A stretch of 64,000 nt of DNA from JAHEGP01 sp963751595 (GTDB taxonomy: Bacteria > Pseudomonadota > Gammaproteobacteria > Pseudomonadales > JAHEGP01), in assembly GCA_963751595.1 (NCBI GenBank), contig CAVVVC010000001.1:806001-870000 (forward strand), given 5' to 3'. The translations under genes and the position numbers were made by a program. The notes beneath the pieces were generated by a model. It did not search any database and had not been told where the DNA came from. It saw only the letters and a list, made by a program, of their open reading frames with translations. Of this stretch, positions 41,970 to 51,433 are shown one piece after another; the first letter of the stretch is position 1, and the number at the start of each line of letters is the position of its first letter.

Positions 41970-44900
41970 CGCGGCCTACGTTACTTTTAACGCAAAGGAC
42001 TACGTACCGCGCGGTTACAATACCGGGACACCCGAAGTTATAAATTCTTTGGCCTATCTGGATCCCGACAATAACGGCGTCAGCTTCCACGACCGGGGCT
42101 GGACCGAGGCCCAGTTCACCGACTTTCTGGACAACTACCGGGTGGTTTACCACCAGCCCAACGAATTAAACGGGTTTTCCGCTACCCTGTTTCAGAACGT
42201 CAACACCGGCAAGCACAGCATTGCCTTTCGTGGCACGGAAGGTGCGATGGACCTGATCCAGGATGCCGCCCTCACCACCGGGGTTTCGACGCTGCTGGAC
42301 TACAGCCAGGAAAACAGCATCGGTCAGTTCCTGCAAAACGCCGGAATCCTGGATGCGCAGGGAACGGTCAAAGCCGAATTCATCGGTAACGTGGACTTCA
42401 CAGGACACTCGCTGGGTGGCTACCTGAGTATCTGGGCGGGCTACAAGTACCAGGAACTGTTCGACCAGGTGTATACCTTCAATGGCGCGGGGATATCCCG
42501 GGTTGGTCCCATTGGTTTAATCAACGAGTTGCGTGCGTCCCTGTCACTGGACGCCTCCGAGGAGGCGAGATTTCACAATATTTACGGCGATGAACTGATG
42601 GAGGTGGTCGCCAACAAATTTTCGTTTTTTCGCCCGGGCGGCTACTCCGGTCTCTTTATCGAAAACCGCCCCCTTTCCGGTATTGGCAACCACTCGATGT
42701 CTTTGTTAGTCGAGTCGATGTCTGTTTATCGGCTGTTCTCAGCCCTGGACGACAGCCTTTCCACCGAGTCGATCACTGCCATTTTGAGCGCCAGCGACAA
42801 CCAGTCGACCCGGTCCCTGGCCTCTGCGGTCACCCAATTGTCGAATCTGCTGGGCGATGACTTCAGCTATAACAGCCAGGCTGATGCACAGCAGTTTTAC
42901 GATGACATCAGGGTATTGCAGGACGACCCCCACAGCGGTGCAGGGTATCTCCGGCTGGCCTTCACAGCAGAGGCCATCAGCGAGGGCAGGGCACTGGCGA
43001 TGGATGCGAACAGCGGCCTGCAGGGGAATGCCTGGCGCTACGCCCTGGATACCCTGTCACCGTTTGTCGTCACGGGTGGCATGGAAACCACCCGGGTTGC
43101 GGGCAGCGCCTATGACTACGACCCGGAGCGCTTCAGCGATGCCTGGATTGCCGACCGCAGTCTGCTGTTGGCAGCGATCCTGGAGCGCAATGCCGAGGAC
43201 AGCGACAATGCCGAGAACAGTGGCGACCAGGCCCTGGTTTTCATCGATGTGCCCAGTGACAGCCACTTCATCGCCGGGCGTTATGGCCTGCAGCAACAGA
43301 TTGTCGACGAGGGGCAGAAACGGCGGATTGTGTTCGGGGGCGATGCCGCCGACACCCTCGCAGGCAGCGGTCTCGATGATCGGATCTACGGGAGCGGGGG
43401 CGATGATGTCCTCCGTGGGATGGGGGGCAATGACTATCTGGAGGGGGGCGGCGGCAATGATATCCTCGAAGGTGGCGCTGGCAATAACACCCTGGTGGGT
43501 GGTCCGGGCAGCGATACCTACGTTTTCGAAGCCAGCAGCGAATGGCAGGGGGATGCCACCCTCAGCGGCGATCTTGCCGGCGATGTGATCCAGTACAACG
43601 GGCGGGCCTTGAGCGCCGCAAATGCCACCAGAATGGGGCCTGCCTCGAACATCTACCGGGATGCCGCCGATGGCACCCTGTATGTGCATATTCCCGAGCA
43701 ATCCCGCCTGTGGATAAACTTCAATCGCACCGTCGACGACGGAACCGGGTTCGAAAGCGTCGTCAACACCGGGAATATCCTGGTTGACGGCTACAGCCCG
43801 GCCAACAATGTCGGTGTCGCCCTCAGTGCACCCGCGCCGGAATATCCAACGGGTGGTATTGCGGTGGAGCAGGGCTTGCCCGGAACGGGCGAGCGGATAC
43901 ACGCCGGATTCGACGCGCGCCAGGCCGACGCCTCCCAGGCTGCCCTCAACCAATTATCCCTGTCTTACGACGCCGCTGCCTACTACCCTGCTCTGGACAC
44001 GGATCCCCCCCACACCTACCGCTTCGAAGGTGGCAGCGATGCCGACCAGCTGGCGGGTGGCAATTGGGACACCCGCCAGTTCGATGTCCAAACCTCTATT
44101 GCCAGGGGCAACAGCGAGGAATTGTTCGGTGACTGGATCAATGGCAAGGACGGTGACGACTATATCAATGCCAGCAGCGACCAGGATGGCGGATTCGCCG
44201 GTGACCTGCTGATCGGCGGTCGCGGCTCCGATCTGATTTTCGGTGGTAGCGGTGCCGACCTGCTGTTCGGACAGGATGAATACAAATTCGCGGGTACCGA
44301 GTTTGATGCCGCAAGGGACAGCTTGCTTGAGCATATCAACGATAGCGACACCCTGTTTGGCTGGGGTGGCGACGACATCATCAACGGCGGCAGTTACAAC
44401 GATATGCTGTCGGGGGATGCAGGCTCCGATACCTTGCTCGGTGGCGCGGGAGACGATCGCATGGTGGGCGGCACCGAAGACGACTTCCTCTTCGGCGATT
44501 CGTTTAATCGCACTGGGTTCGTCGACGACCTCTTCAACGCCAAAGACGTCGGTCCTGGATTCATCAGCAACGACAGCTCCCGGTTTGGTCCCGTCCAGCG
44601 ATTTCAGGCGCACCTGAGCTACAACGATGTGCTCCGTGGAGAGGCGGGTAACGATGCACTGGATGGCGAAATCGGCGATGACGAAATTTATGGTGGCACC
44701 GGACACGATCGTATCCAGGGCGACAGGCTCAACAGTGCAGGCTACTTCCAGGAGCTCAGCGCAGGCTATCACGCGCTGGCACCGGAGCTCCACGGCAACG
44801 ACCGATTACATGGCGGTAACGGTAATGATCGGATCGACGGCAATGCGGGTGACGATACGCTCCACGGCGACGACGGCAATGACCTTCTGCGGGGTGACGA

Positions 44901-47900
44901 CAATATTCTGCTGGGGCAGTGGCATGGCAACGACCTTGTCGACGGCGGAGCCGGGCAGGACTACATCGAGGGCAACGGCGGCAATGATACCCTGTGGGGT
45001 GGAGACGGCGACGATGTGCTCTGGGGTGATCGATACCACGATGCGCACGGTGGAGGGATTCTCAATCCCTTCGCGGAAAACAGGCACCTGGCCTTCGCCT
45101 ACCACGGTGACGACACCATCCTCGGAGGCAGCGGCAACGATACCGTCGATGCCGGCGGCGGCGCCGACCTGATTTTCGGTGGCAGCGGTGCGGACACGAT
45201 TTACAGCGACGGCGGCGAGGATACTATCGTGCTGCCATCCGGTGCCATGGCCAGCTACCATGTCGACGCCGACTTCCACGGTGCCGATACCCTGTTCGGC
45301 GGCGAGGGCAGCGACTTGCTATCCGCCGGCTGGGGTGACGACCTGCTCTACGGTGGCGACGGTTCCGATAGCCTCAGGGCCGGCCCGGGGCAGGATACCC
45401 TCCATGGCGATGCCGGTGACGATACGCTCAGCGGGGGCCGCGGCACCGATACCTACATCTTTGGCGCGCGAAGCGGGACCGACCTCATCGACGACGATGG
45501 CGGGCTGGTTAGACTCAACGGCATTACAGCCAGCGGGACCCTGCTGCAGCAGGCCAACGGACTTTCAGCGATCTCCTTCGGCGAGGAAAGCCGCATCCTG
45601 ATAGCCACCGAGCACTTCGGCAATTTCACCTTCGAAAATGAATCCGGCGTCCTCGACGTGATGCTCAATGCCGGCTCGGAGTACGCGGATGTACTCCACT
45701 TTAGCGCCGACGGTGGAGAGGTCTATGCCGGTGGTGGCAACGATACGGTGAACGGAGGCATCGGCTCTGACACCATTAACGGTGGGGCAGGAAATGATAC
45801 CCTTATCGGTGGAGCGGGCAGGGACCTGTTCATCTTTGGTGTCGGCGGCGGGCGCGATACCATCGATGCGTTTGACGACGGTGCCGATAAGTACGATCGC
45901 CTGCGATTCTCCGAAGCCATTGATCCGGCCGCTACGCTGTTGGCCAGGGACGGTGATGACCTGAGGGTGGTGGTCGATACGGATTCCAATGTTTCAGTTG
46001 AAGATGAAATCAGAGTCAAGAGCTATTTTCTATCCACGGCCCATCGTATCGACGCTATCGAATTCGAGGATGCAACGGTCTGGAACAGTGATTTCATCGC
46101 TTCCCAGGCGGCCATCCTGGGCAGTGAAAATACGGACACGCTCAATGGCTCCGGGGATGCCGATCGCCTGTACGGCCTGGGTGGCGATGATCGAATCTAC
46201 GGCAATGCCGGGGATGATGTGCTACGCGGCGGTCCTGGTAACGATTGGCTGTTTGGTGGTTCGGGCAGTGATCGCTTCGAATATTATCGGGGCGATGGTA
46301 ATGACACGATAATCAGTCTCGGTGGGGGGGACCTCGAGTATGACAGCCTGCGCCTGGTGGGTTTCGAGGCCAGCGAACTTACGTTCAATAAACAGTACAG
46401 TGACCTTATCATCCACCTGGGTGACGCCGGTGAGCGCATAAGCCTGCCGAACAACCTCGCCGGCGACTTCGGGAACAGCCGCCTGGATGCGATCTTACTC
46501 GACGATCGGGTCATGGACAAAGAGGCTATCTATGCGGCACTGTATGCCGGCAGCGACGATTCCGACAATATTCTCTACGACACGTCAGCAGACAGCACGC
46601 TGGACGGACAAGCCGGCAGTGACACCCTATACGGGCGTGGCGGCGATGACCTGCTGATTGGCGGCAGCGGAAGCGATACCCTGCTGGGAGGCGCAGGTAA
46701 TGATACCTATTTTTATACCCGGGAAGATTTGGGATACGACCGGATTGCCGCAGACGTCGACCAGGACAGCCGTGCTGACGTGATTCGCTTTGGCACGGGT
46801 ATCAGTCCGCAGCAACTGCACATCACGGATTTCGGTTTGATGCTGCATGGCGCAAGCAGCCGCATACAAATCGATCCAGACGCGGCTGCCGTACCCTTGA
46901 GCATCGAGTTCCAGGACAGCCCGGGTCTGGCCCTTACCTTGCCCCAGGCTGCGCCCACCGGTAGCCTTTCTTTTGCCCAGTACCACGCCAGTATCGGGGA
47001 AGACACCAGTCTGCTCAGCAACGATGCCCTGTTGCGCAGGGGTGAAGCGCTACCTTTTGTGCTTTACGGATCAGAATCCAGCGACAGGATTATTGATCCC
47101 TTTGCCAGGGATATCACCAATATTTCCCTGGGCCCGGGTGATGACCTTTTCGTCGGCGGTCATACGCTGGCCCGCAGCGGCGACAGCCGGCGTAGCCTGC
47201 AGAGTGCGGTCAACACCTGGCTGAACGGCATCGAGCTGGGCAGTGGCAACGATACGGCCTTCAGCGGTGGTAGCAACGATATCATCACCTACGGTGGTGG
47301 CACCTACTCCTACGATCAGTACGACGCCATCGAGGAATACGGCAACTATATTCACCGCGATGGCGACAATCGCATTCACACCGAAGGCGGCAACGATACC
47401 ATCGCCAATTATTCCGGCAACGACTATTTCGATCCCGGTTTCGGCGATGACCGGCTTTTTTCCGGTGGCGGTGATGACACCATTCACTTTGGCCGGGGCT
47501 ATGGCAGCGATCAACTGGACGGTTCGGCATGGTTCTACGATTTCAAGGCCAGTGATCTGAGGCCAGGTGACGATAACGGCTACAACACTCTGGCCTTGGG
47601 CAAGCAGATCAGCGCTGCAGACCTGGACATCTGGATGCAAAACCAGGACCTCGTGGTTGCCATAAAACATACCGAAGATCGATTTACGGTGCGCAATTAC
47701 GCAGCGGGGTTAGCGTCGGGCAACCCTGCCCTGGATGCCATTCTATTCGCGGACGGCAACCGCTGGTACAACGCCGACATCGCCGCGGCCACTTTCGACC
47801 AGGTGCCTGCCTACACAGTGCTGGAAGAAAATACCGCGGCCAATCTCATCGGTTCGAGCAGTGATGAAGTGCTCCGGGCAGGGGCAATCAACCCAATGGT

Positions 47901-49932
47901 GAGCGGTGAAGACGGCGACGACGGCATTTATGGCAGTAGCGCTGACGATACTCTGGCCGGTGGTAGAGGTAATGATCAACTCGAGGGCGGTGAGGGCGAT
48001 GACGAATTGATCGGCGGGGAGGGTAACGACTACCTCATCGGTGGCAATGACAACGACATCTATCGCTTCGGTGCCAACTTCGGGAACGACGTCATCAACA
48101 ATTACGACGATACCGTGGGTGAGAGTTTCATGGGCGGGGAAAGCACCGATGCGGCCGTTTTCGGGGCCGGCTTCAGGCCCGTGGATATCAGCTTCAGCCG
48201 GGAAGCCGACGACCTGGTGATGGAGTCCGCCCAGGGCACAGTGACCGTCAGCAATCATTTTCGCGGCCGGGGTTACGGTTTCAATTCCCGCTACGCCCTC
48301 GACGAGGTGCGTTTTGACGGAGGAGAAACCCTGGATCGTGAACAGTTCGAAGCCCTGATTGGCGCTGTTAGCCAGTCACCCCCGCAGCTTCTCGAAGGCC
48401 GCAGCAGCCGCGATGTGCTGCAAGGCGGTCCACTGGCCGATCATATCCTTGGCCATGGGGGACACGATTCCCTCTACGGCGACGCTGGTGAAGACACCCT
48501 GGTTGGCGGGGCGGGCAATGACAGAATCGAAGCGGGTAGCGGTAATGACCTGGTTCTGATCCACGGGGCTGGGCAGGGATTCGATACTGTTCTGGGTGGT
48601 GAGGGCGACGATACGATTCAGGGAAGCATGGGCGATGACAGCCTGGGGCTGGGCTATTTCGATTCGGTTTCCTCAGTGGAGCTGATCGATGGCCTGGGCG
48701 GCGTCAATACCATCCTGGGCACGAGCAGTCGCAGCGTCTGGGATTTTCAGGCAACAGAACTGCGAAACATAGACCTCCTCAGCCCCGGCGCCGGTCACGA
48801 CACCGTTATCGGCTCCGCTGGCGCCGACACCCTGCTGGGGGCCCTAGGTAACGACAGACTTGCGGGTGCCGGGGGAGATGACGTATTTCTGGTCAGCGGC
48901 TCCGGACACGGCTTTGATACGCTATTCGGAGGTGCCGGCTACGACCGCTTGCTGGGAGGCGACGGTGATGATGTGATCGGACTGGCCCAAGTCGGTCCGG
49001 ACTCTTCGCTGGAGTTGATCGATGGGGGCACTGGCAGTAACCGCTTGCAGGGCACCAGTAGCCGCACGGTGTGGGACTTCAGCGCGACTGAACTGCATCG
49101 GATCACGCTTGTCGATGGCGGCAAGGGTCATGACTCCATCATCGGTTCCGCGGCAGCCGACACCCTGGCAGGGGGGCCGGGTAACGACCGTCTCGCCGGG
49201 GGCGGGGGCGATGACGTATTTATCGTGATCGGTCAGAAGGATGGCATCGACACTCTATTTGGCAATGCGGGCGACGACACGCTTCTGGGGAGCTCCGGTG
49301 ACGACGACTTTGGCCTCGCCAGGCTCGATGCGGTTTCATCCCTTGAGCTCATTGATGGCGCCGGGGGTACCAATCGAATTCTCGGCAGCAACAGCCGAAC
49401 CCTCTGGGATTTCAGTCACACGGCGCTGCGCGATATCGAACGCCTGGATGCTGGTGGGGGACACGACACGATAATCGGCTCCGCCCAGGACGACTTGATC
49501 ATCGGCGGGTCGGGTAACGACAAACTACAGGGAGGTGCCGGCGCCGACACCTACCACATGGAGCGTGGCCACGGTCACGATACCGTGCTAGCCGATGGCG
49601 CCAATAGCGCCGAGGACCTGCTTTTTTTCGGTGGCGTGGAAAAGGAGGAATTATGGTTCAGCCGCCAGCGGGATGATCTTCTGGTCAGCGTAATGGATGA
49701 CCTGGATTCGGTCACCCTGGAAGGGTGGTTCCAGCCTGGCCAGCATACCGTAGCTGAAATCGCCACGGATTCCGCTGCGCTGATTGCCAGCCAGGTTCAG
49801 TTGCTGGTGGATGCCATGGCGGACTTTCAGCCGGAGTCATTCGCCCAGGGCGGGGACAGTCAATTGCAGGACCAGCCCGAGCTGCAAGCGGCGCTGGCAG
49901 CAGCCTGGCGGCCCTCAGCGGGCGTTGGCTAA
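41926..49932 (+). CDS. 2668-residue RTX protein with N-terminal lipase-like domain
   Basis: Large secreted calcium-binding protein. ATG at 41926 with AGGAG a few bases upstream. Residues 1 to about 430 resemble a class 3 lipase / DUF2974 alpha-beta hydrolase: HSIAFRGTEGAMDLIQD and the nucleophile elbow FTGHSLGGYLS (Ser162). From about residue 474 on there are many nonapeptide RTX repeats (GGxGxDxLx, for example GGNDILEGGAGNNTLVGG), interleaved with beta domains; three exact 111-codon units lie at the end. The C-terminus carries RTX-exporter features: LWFSRQRDDLLVSVMDDLD, EGWFQPGQHTVAEI, and a helical tail IASQVQLLVDAMADF. No N-terminal signal peptide. Likely substrate of the exporter at 26.7-30.5 kb. 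Confidence 0.92.
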   Translation: MATMEDQYQAALLADAAYVTFNAKDYVPRGYNTGTPEVINSLAYLDPDNNGVSFHDRGWTEAQFTDFLDNYRVVYHQPNELNGFSATLFQNVNTGKHSIAFRGTEGAMDLIQDAALTTGVSTLLDYSQENSIGQFLQNAGILDAQGTVKAEFIGNVDFTGHSLGGYLSIWAGYKYQELFDQVYTFNGAGISRVGPIGLINELRASLSLDASEEARFHNIYGDELMEVVANKFSFFRPGGYSGLFIENRPLSGIGNHSMSLLVESMSVYRLFSALDDSLSTESITAILSASDNQSTRSLASAVTQLSNLLGDDFSYNSQADAQQFYDDIRVLQDDPHSGAGYLRLAFTAEAISEGRALAMDANSGLQGNAWRYALDTLSPFVVTGGMETTRVAGSAYDYDPERFSDAWIADRSLLLAAILERNAEDSDNAENSGDQALVFIDVPSDSHFIAGRYGLQQQIVDEGQKRRIVFGGDAADTLAGSGLDDRIYGSGGDDVLRGMGGNDYLEGGGGNDILEGGAGNNTLVGGPGSDTYVFEASSEWQGDATLSGDLAGDVIQYNGRALSAANATRMGPASNIYRDAADGTLYVHIPEQSRLWINFNRTVDDGTGFESVVNTGNILVDGYSPANNVGVALSAPAPEYPTGGIAVEQGLPGTGERIHAGFDARQADASQAALNQLSLSYDAAAYYPALDTDPPHTYRFEGGSDADQLAGGNWDTRQFDVQTSIARGNSEELFGDWINGKDGDDYINASSDQDGGFAGDLLIGGRGSDLIFGGSGADLLFGQDEYKFAGTEFDAARDSLLEHINDSDTLFGWGGDDIINGGSYNDMLSGDAGSDTLLGGAGDDRMVGGTEDDFLFGDSFNRTGFVDDLFNAKDVGPGFISNDSSRFGPVQRFQAHLSYNDVLRGEAGNDALDGEIGDDEIYGGTGHDRIQGDRLNSAGYFQELSAGYHALAPELHGNDRLHGGNGNDRIDGNAGDDTLHGDDGNDLLRGDDNILLGQWHGNDLVDGGAGQDYIEGNGGNDTLWGGDGDDVLWGDRYHDAHGGGILNPFAENRHLAFAYHGDDTILGGSGNDTVDAGGGADLIFGGSGADTIYSDGGEDTIVLPSGAMASYHVDADFHGADTLFGGEGSDLLSAGWGDDLLYGGDGSDSLRAGPGQDTLHGDAGDDTLSGGRGTDTYIFGARSGTDLIDDDGGLVRLNGITASGTLLQQANGLSAISFGEESRILIATEHFGNFTFENESGVLDVMLNAGSEYADVLHFSADGGEVYAGGGNDTVNGGIGSDTINGGAGNDTLIGGAGRDLFIFGVGGGRDTIDAFDDGADKYDRLRFSEAIDPAATLLARDGDDLRVVVDTDSNVSVEDEIRVKSYFLSTAHRIDAIEFEDATVWNSDFIASQAAILGSENTDTLNGSGDADRLYGLGGDDRIYGNAGDDVLRGGPGNDWLFGGSGSDRFEYYRGDGNDTIISLGGGDLEYDSLRLVGFEASELTFNKQYSDLIIHLGDAGERISLPNNLAGDFGNSRLDAILLDDRVMDKEAIYAALYAGSDDSDNILYDTSADSTLDGQAGSDTLYGRGGDDLLIGGSGSDTLLGGAGNDTYFYTREDLGYDRIAADVDQDSRADVIRFGTGISPQQLHITDFGLMLHGASSRIQIDPDAAAVPLSIEFQDSPGLALTLPQAAPTGSLSFAQYHASIGEDTSLLSNDALLRRGEALPFVLYGSESSDRIIDPFARDITNISLGPGDDLFVGGHTLARSGDSRRSLQSAVNTWLNGIELGSGNDTAFSGGSNDIITYGGGTYSYDQYDAIEEYGNYIHRDGDNRIHTEGGNDTIANYSGNDYFDPGFGDDRLFSGGGDDTIHFGRGYGSDQLDGSAWFYDFKASDLRPGDDNGYNTLALGKQISAADLDIWMQNQDLVVAIKHTEDRFTVRNYAAGLASGNPALDAILFADGNRWYNADIAAATFDQVPAYTVLEENTAANLIGSSSDEVLRAGAINPMVSGEDGDDGIYGSSADDTLAGGRGNDQLEGGEGDDELIGGEGNDYLIGGNDNDIYRFGANFGNDVINNYDDTVGESFMGGESTDAAVFGAGFRPVDISFSREADDLVMESAQGTVTVSNHFRGRGYGFNSRYALDEVRFDGGETLDREQFEALIGAVSQSPPQLLEGRSSRDVLQGGPLADHILGHGGHDSLYGDAGEDTLVGGAGNDRIEAGSGNDLVLIHGAGQGFDTVLGGEGDDTIQGSMGDDSLGLGYFDSVSSVELIDGLGGVNTILGTSSRSVWDFQATELRNIDLLSPGAGHDTVIGSAGADTLLGALGNDRLAGAGGDDVFLVSGSGHGFDTLFGGAGYDRLLGGDGDDVIGLAQVGPDSSLELIDGGTGSNRLQGTSSRTVWDFSATELHRITLVDGGKGHDSIIGSAAADTLAGGPGNDRLAGGGGDDVFIVIGQKDGIDTLFGNAGDDTLLGSSGDDDFGLARLDAVSSLELIDGAGGTNRILGSNSRTLWDFSHTALRDIERLDAGGGHDTIIGSAQDDLIIGGSGNDKLQGGAGADTYHMERGHGHDTVLADGANSAEDLLFFGGVEKEELWFSRQRDDLLVSVMDDLDSVTLEGWFQPGQHTVAEIATDSAALIASQVQLLVDAMADFQPESFAQGGDSQLQDQPELQAALAAAWRPSAGVG
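48541..49539 (+). repeat. three tandem 333-bp repeats in the RTX gene
   Basis: Three units of exactly 111 codons: 48541-48873, 48874-49206 and 49207-49539. Each has an RTX start (GDDVF-type), FDTLFGGAGYD-like Ca-binding repeats, SSLELIDG, then GTSSRTVWDFSATEL and GHDTIIGSA. The units differ at many positions, so this is an old duplication rather than a recent one. A partial fourth start (GADTYHMERGHGHDTVLADG) follows. Confidence 0.9.
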
Positions 49933-50170
49933 GCGCTTGGTCCGGTTCAAGCTGTTCAGCGCCCCGGTGAGCTCGTTGGGGTGGCGGGGGCCAGCGATAG
50001 CGGGCTGTTATGGTTTTTCGCTATTTAAAATATGCTTTTTATAACTTATGAGTTCTGGATCAAGGGATGGCTAGCCCTTAATCTAACGGAGGCACTAATG
50101 CTTGGGTCAAGGTCCAATAGATGCGACCAATGCCCACATCAACAACGATAACTTTCTAGGGGGTTGAAGT

Positions 50171-50422
50171 ATGGAACCAATGGGATTGATCGCATTTTTG
50201 ATCATCGGCGCGGTCGCAGGCTGGTTGGCCGGCAACCTGATGAAGGGCGGAGGCTTTGGCCTGCTTGGCAACATTGTGGTGGGTATTGTCGGCTCGTTCA
50301 TTGGGGGCTTTGTATTCAGCCTGCTGGGGTTATCCGCCGGGGGCTTGATCGGCTCCATCATCATGGCCACGGTGGGCGCCGCCCTGCTGTTATTTATTGT
50401 CGGGCTTATCAAAAAGGGCTAG
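50171..50422 (+). CDS. GlsB/YeaQ/YmgE family stress-response membrane protein
   Basis: 83 residues, three hydrophobic segments with glycine zippers: LIAFLIIGAVAGWLAGNLMKG, LLGNIVVGIVGSFIGGFVFSL, and LIGSIIMATVGAALLLFIVGL. Also called transglycosylase-associated family; function unknown, often stress-induced. GGGGG lies eight bases before the ATG. The 238 bp between the RTX gene and this one hold no clear gene or terminator. It converges on the DUF7931-type gene. Confidence 0.9.
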   Translation: MEPMGLIAFLIIGAVAGWLAGNLMKGGGFGLLGNIVVGIVGSFIGGFVFSLLGLSAGGLIGSIIMATVGAALLLFIVGLIKKG

Positions 50423-50477
50423 CGTCCGCCGACACTATCGCCGTGGCGGGCGCAACAGCAAGCTTTTCTCCGATCTG

Positions 50478-50993
50478 TCAGATGACCAGGCGCCGCAATT
50501 CAGTGGGTGCCCGGCTTTTGTGCCACAGGACGTCGAACTGCTCCCGCAGCGTCCTGTGGCGAACGCGATCCTGATGATTGATGATTGCCGGGTCCTTTTC
50601 CGTGGCCCCGAATGCAATCACTCCGCAGTCGTCCACCAACAGGTATTCGTCCTGAATCTCGTGTTCGTTGAGATCAAGCTTGCGAATGATGACCGAGCCT
50701 GACAAGCGCCGGTTCAGCTCCAGCAGGCGGTGGCCCCGCTGGCCGATCACCTTGGCATTGGAAACGAGTATTCGCACCTCGGCATTGCGACTGCTGCGGG
50801 CAAACTGCGACAGAATGGCGCGCATTTCTTCATTATTGTAAATCGCGGGATTGAGGAGCGGGCTCGAAATTCGGACCGAGTCCCGGGCCTGTAACAGCAT
50901 GCTGTGCAGATGCTGAACAAGCTCGTGGGGGTCGCTGGTCTGGATGGTGTTTTCGTTGTCGCCTGACAACGGCATCGGGTTATCGCTGGTCAT
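50478..50993 (-). CDS. DUF7931-type protein
   Basis: 171 residues from the ATG at 50993, which overlaps the GNAT stop (ATGA). The core HSMLLQARDSVRISSPLLNP, AEVRILVSNAKVIGQRGHRLLEL and DEYLLVDDCGVIAFGATEKD resembles phospholipase-D-like folds without a full HKD motif. No signal peptide. Product of unknown function; commonly coupled to a GNAT acetyltransferase in related genomes, as here. A longer frame starting at 51029 is possible but has no coupling advantage. Confidence 0.7.
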   Translation of the reverse strand: MTSDNPMPLSGDNENTIQTSDPHELVQHLHSMLLQARDSVRISSPLLNPAIYNNEEMRAILSQFARSSRNAEVRILVSNAKVIGQRGHRLLELNRRLSGSVIIRKLDLNEHEIQDEYLLVDDCGVIAFGATEKDPAIINHQDRVRHRTLREQFDVLWHKSRAPTELRRLVI

Positions 50994-51433
50994 GGCACGG
51001 GGACCTCCGGGGAATATTCCATTCGACAATGCTCAATCCCATGGTCCATAAAACGAGGACCGGTGGCAACAAATCCCAAACGTGAATAAAACCGAAGCGT
51101 GGGCACCTGGGCGTTGAGGTACAGCGGTCTGACGCCCTCTGCCCCGCGCGCACGAATCATTGCTGCCAACAGGCTGCCACCGATACCCCGGCGACGAAAC
51201 GTGGGCAGCACCGCCACCCTGCCAATTTGGCCGTCCGCGGAACAACGCGCGGTCGCCACCGGCAATCCCTCGACCTCTGCCAGCAGGTGCCAGCCCCCGG
51301 CGTCGGCCTCGTCGCTTTCCAGTTCCGCAGGAAAGCCCTGCTCATCGACGAACACCGCACAGCGTACCTGCAACAGCTTGTCCTTATCACGGCACCAGTT
51401 TGCCCTGCGGATGGCGACCTTGCCACTGTTCAT
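50990..51433 (-). CDS. GNAT family N-acetyltransferase
   Basis: 147 residues. GNAT fold: RCAVFVDEQGFPAELESDE, HLLAEVEGLPVATAR, the acetyl-CoA motif IGRVAVLPTFRRRGIGGSLL (R-R-x-G-x-G), and YLNAQVPTLRFYSRLGFVATG. Substrate unknown; the sequence is closest in character to the ElaA/YjcF group. Its stop overlaps the following gene, and its start overlaps the stop of roxA by four bases, making a three-gene coupled run. Confidence 0.85.
   Translation of the reverse strand: MNSGKVAIRRANWCRDKDKLLQVRCAVFVDEQGFPAELESDEADAGGWHLLAEVEGLPVATARCSADGQIGRVAVLPTFRRRGIGGSLLAAMIRARGAEGVRPLYLNAQVPTLRFYSRLGFVATGPRFMDHGIEHCRMEYSPEVPVP

Noticed and set aside
41926..49932. Dense short DNA repeats suggestive of a CRISPR or satellite
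   Set aside because: They are in-frame codons for GGxGxDxLx nonapeptides in one long open frame; no spacers of fixed length are seen.
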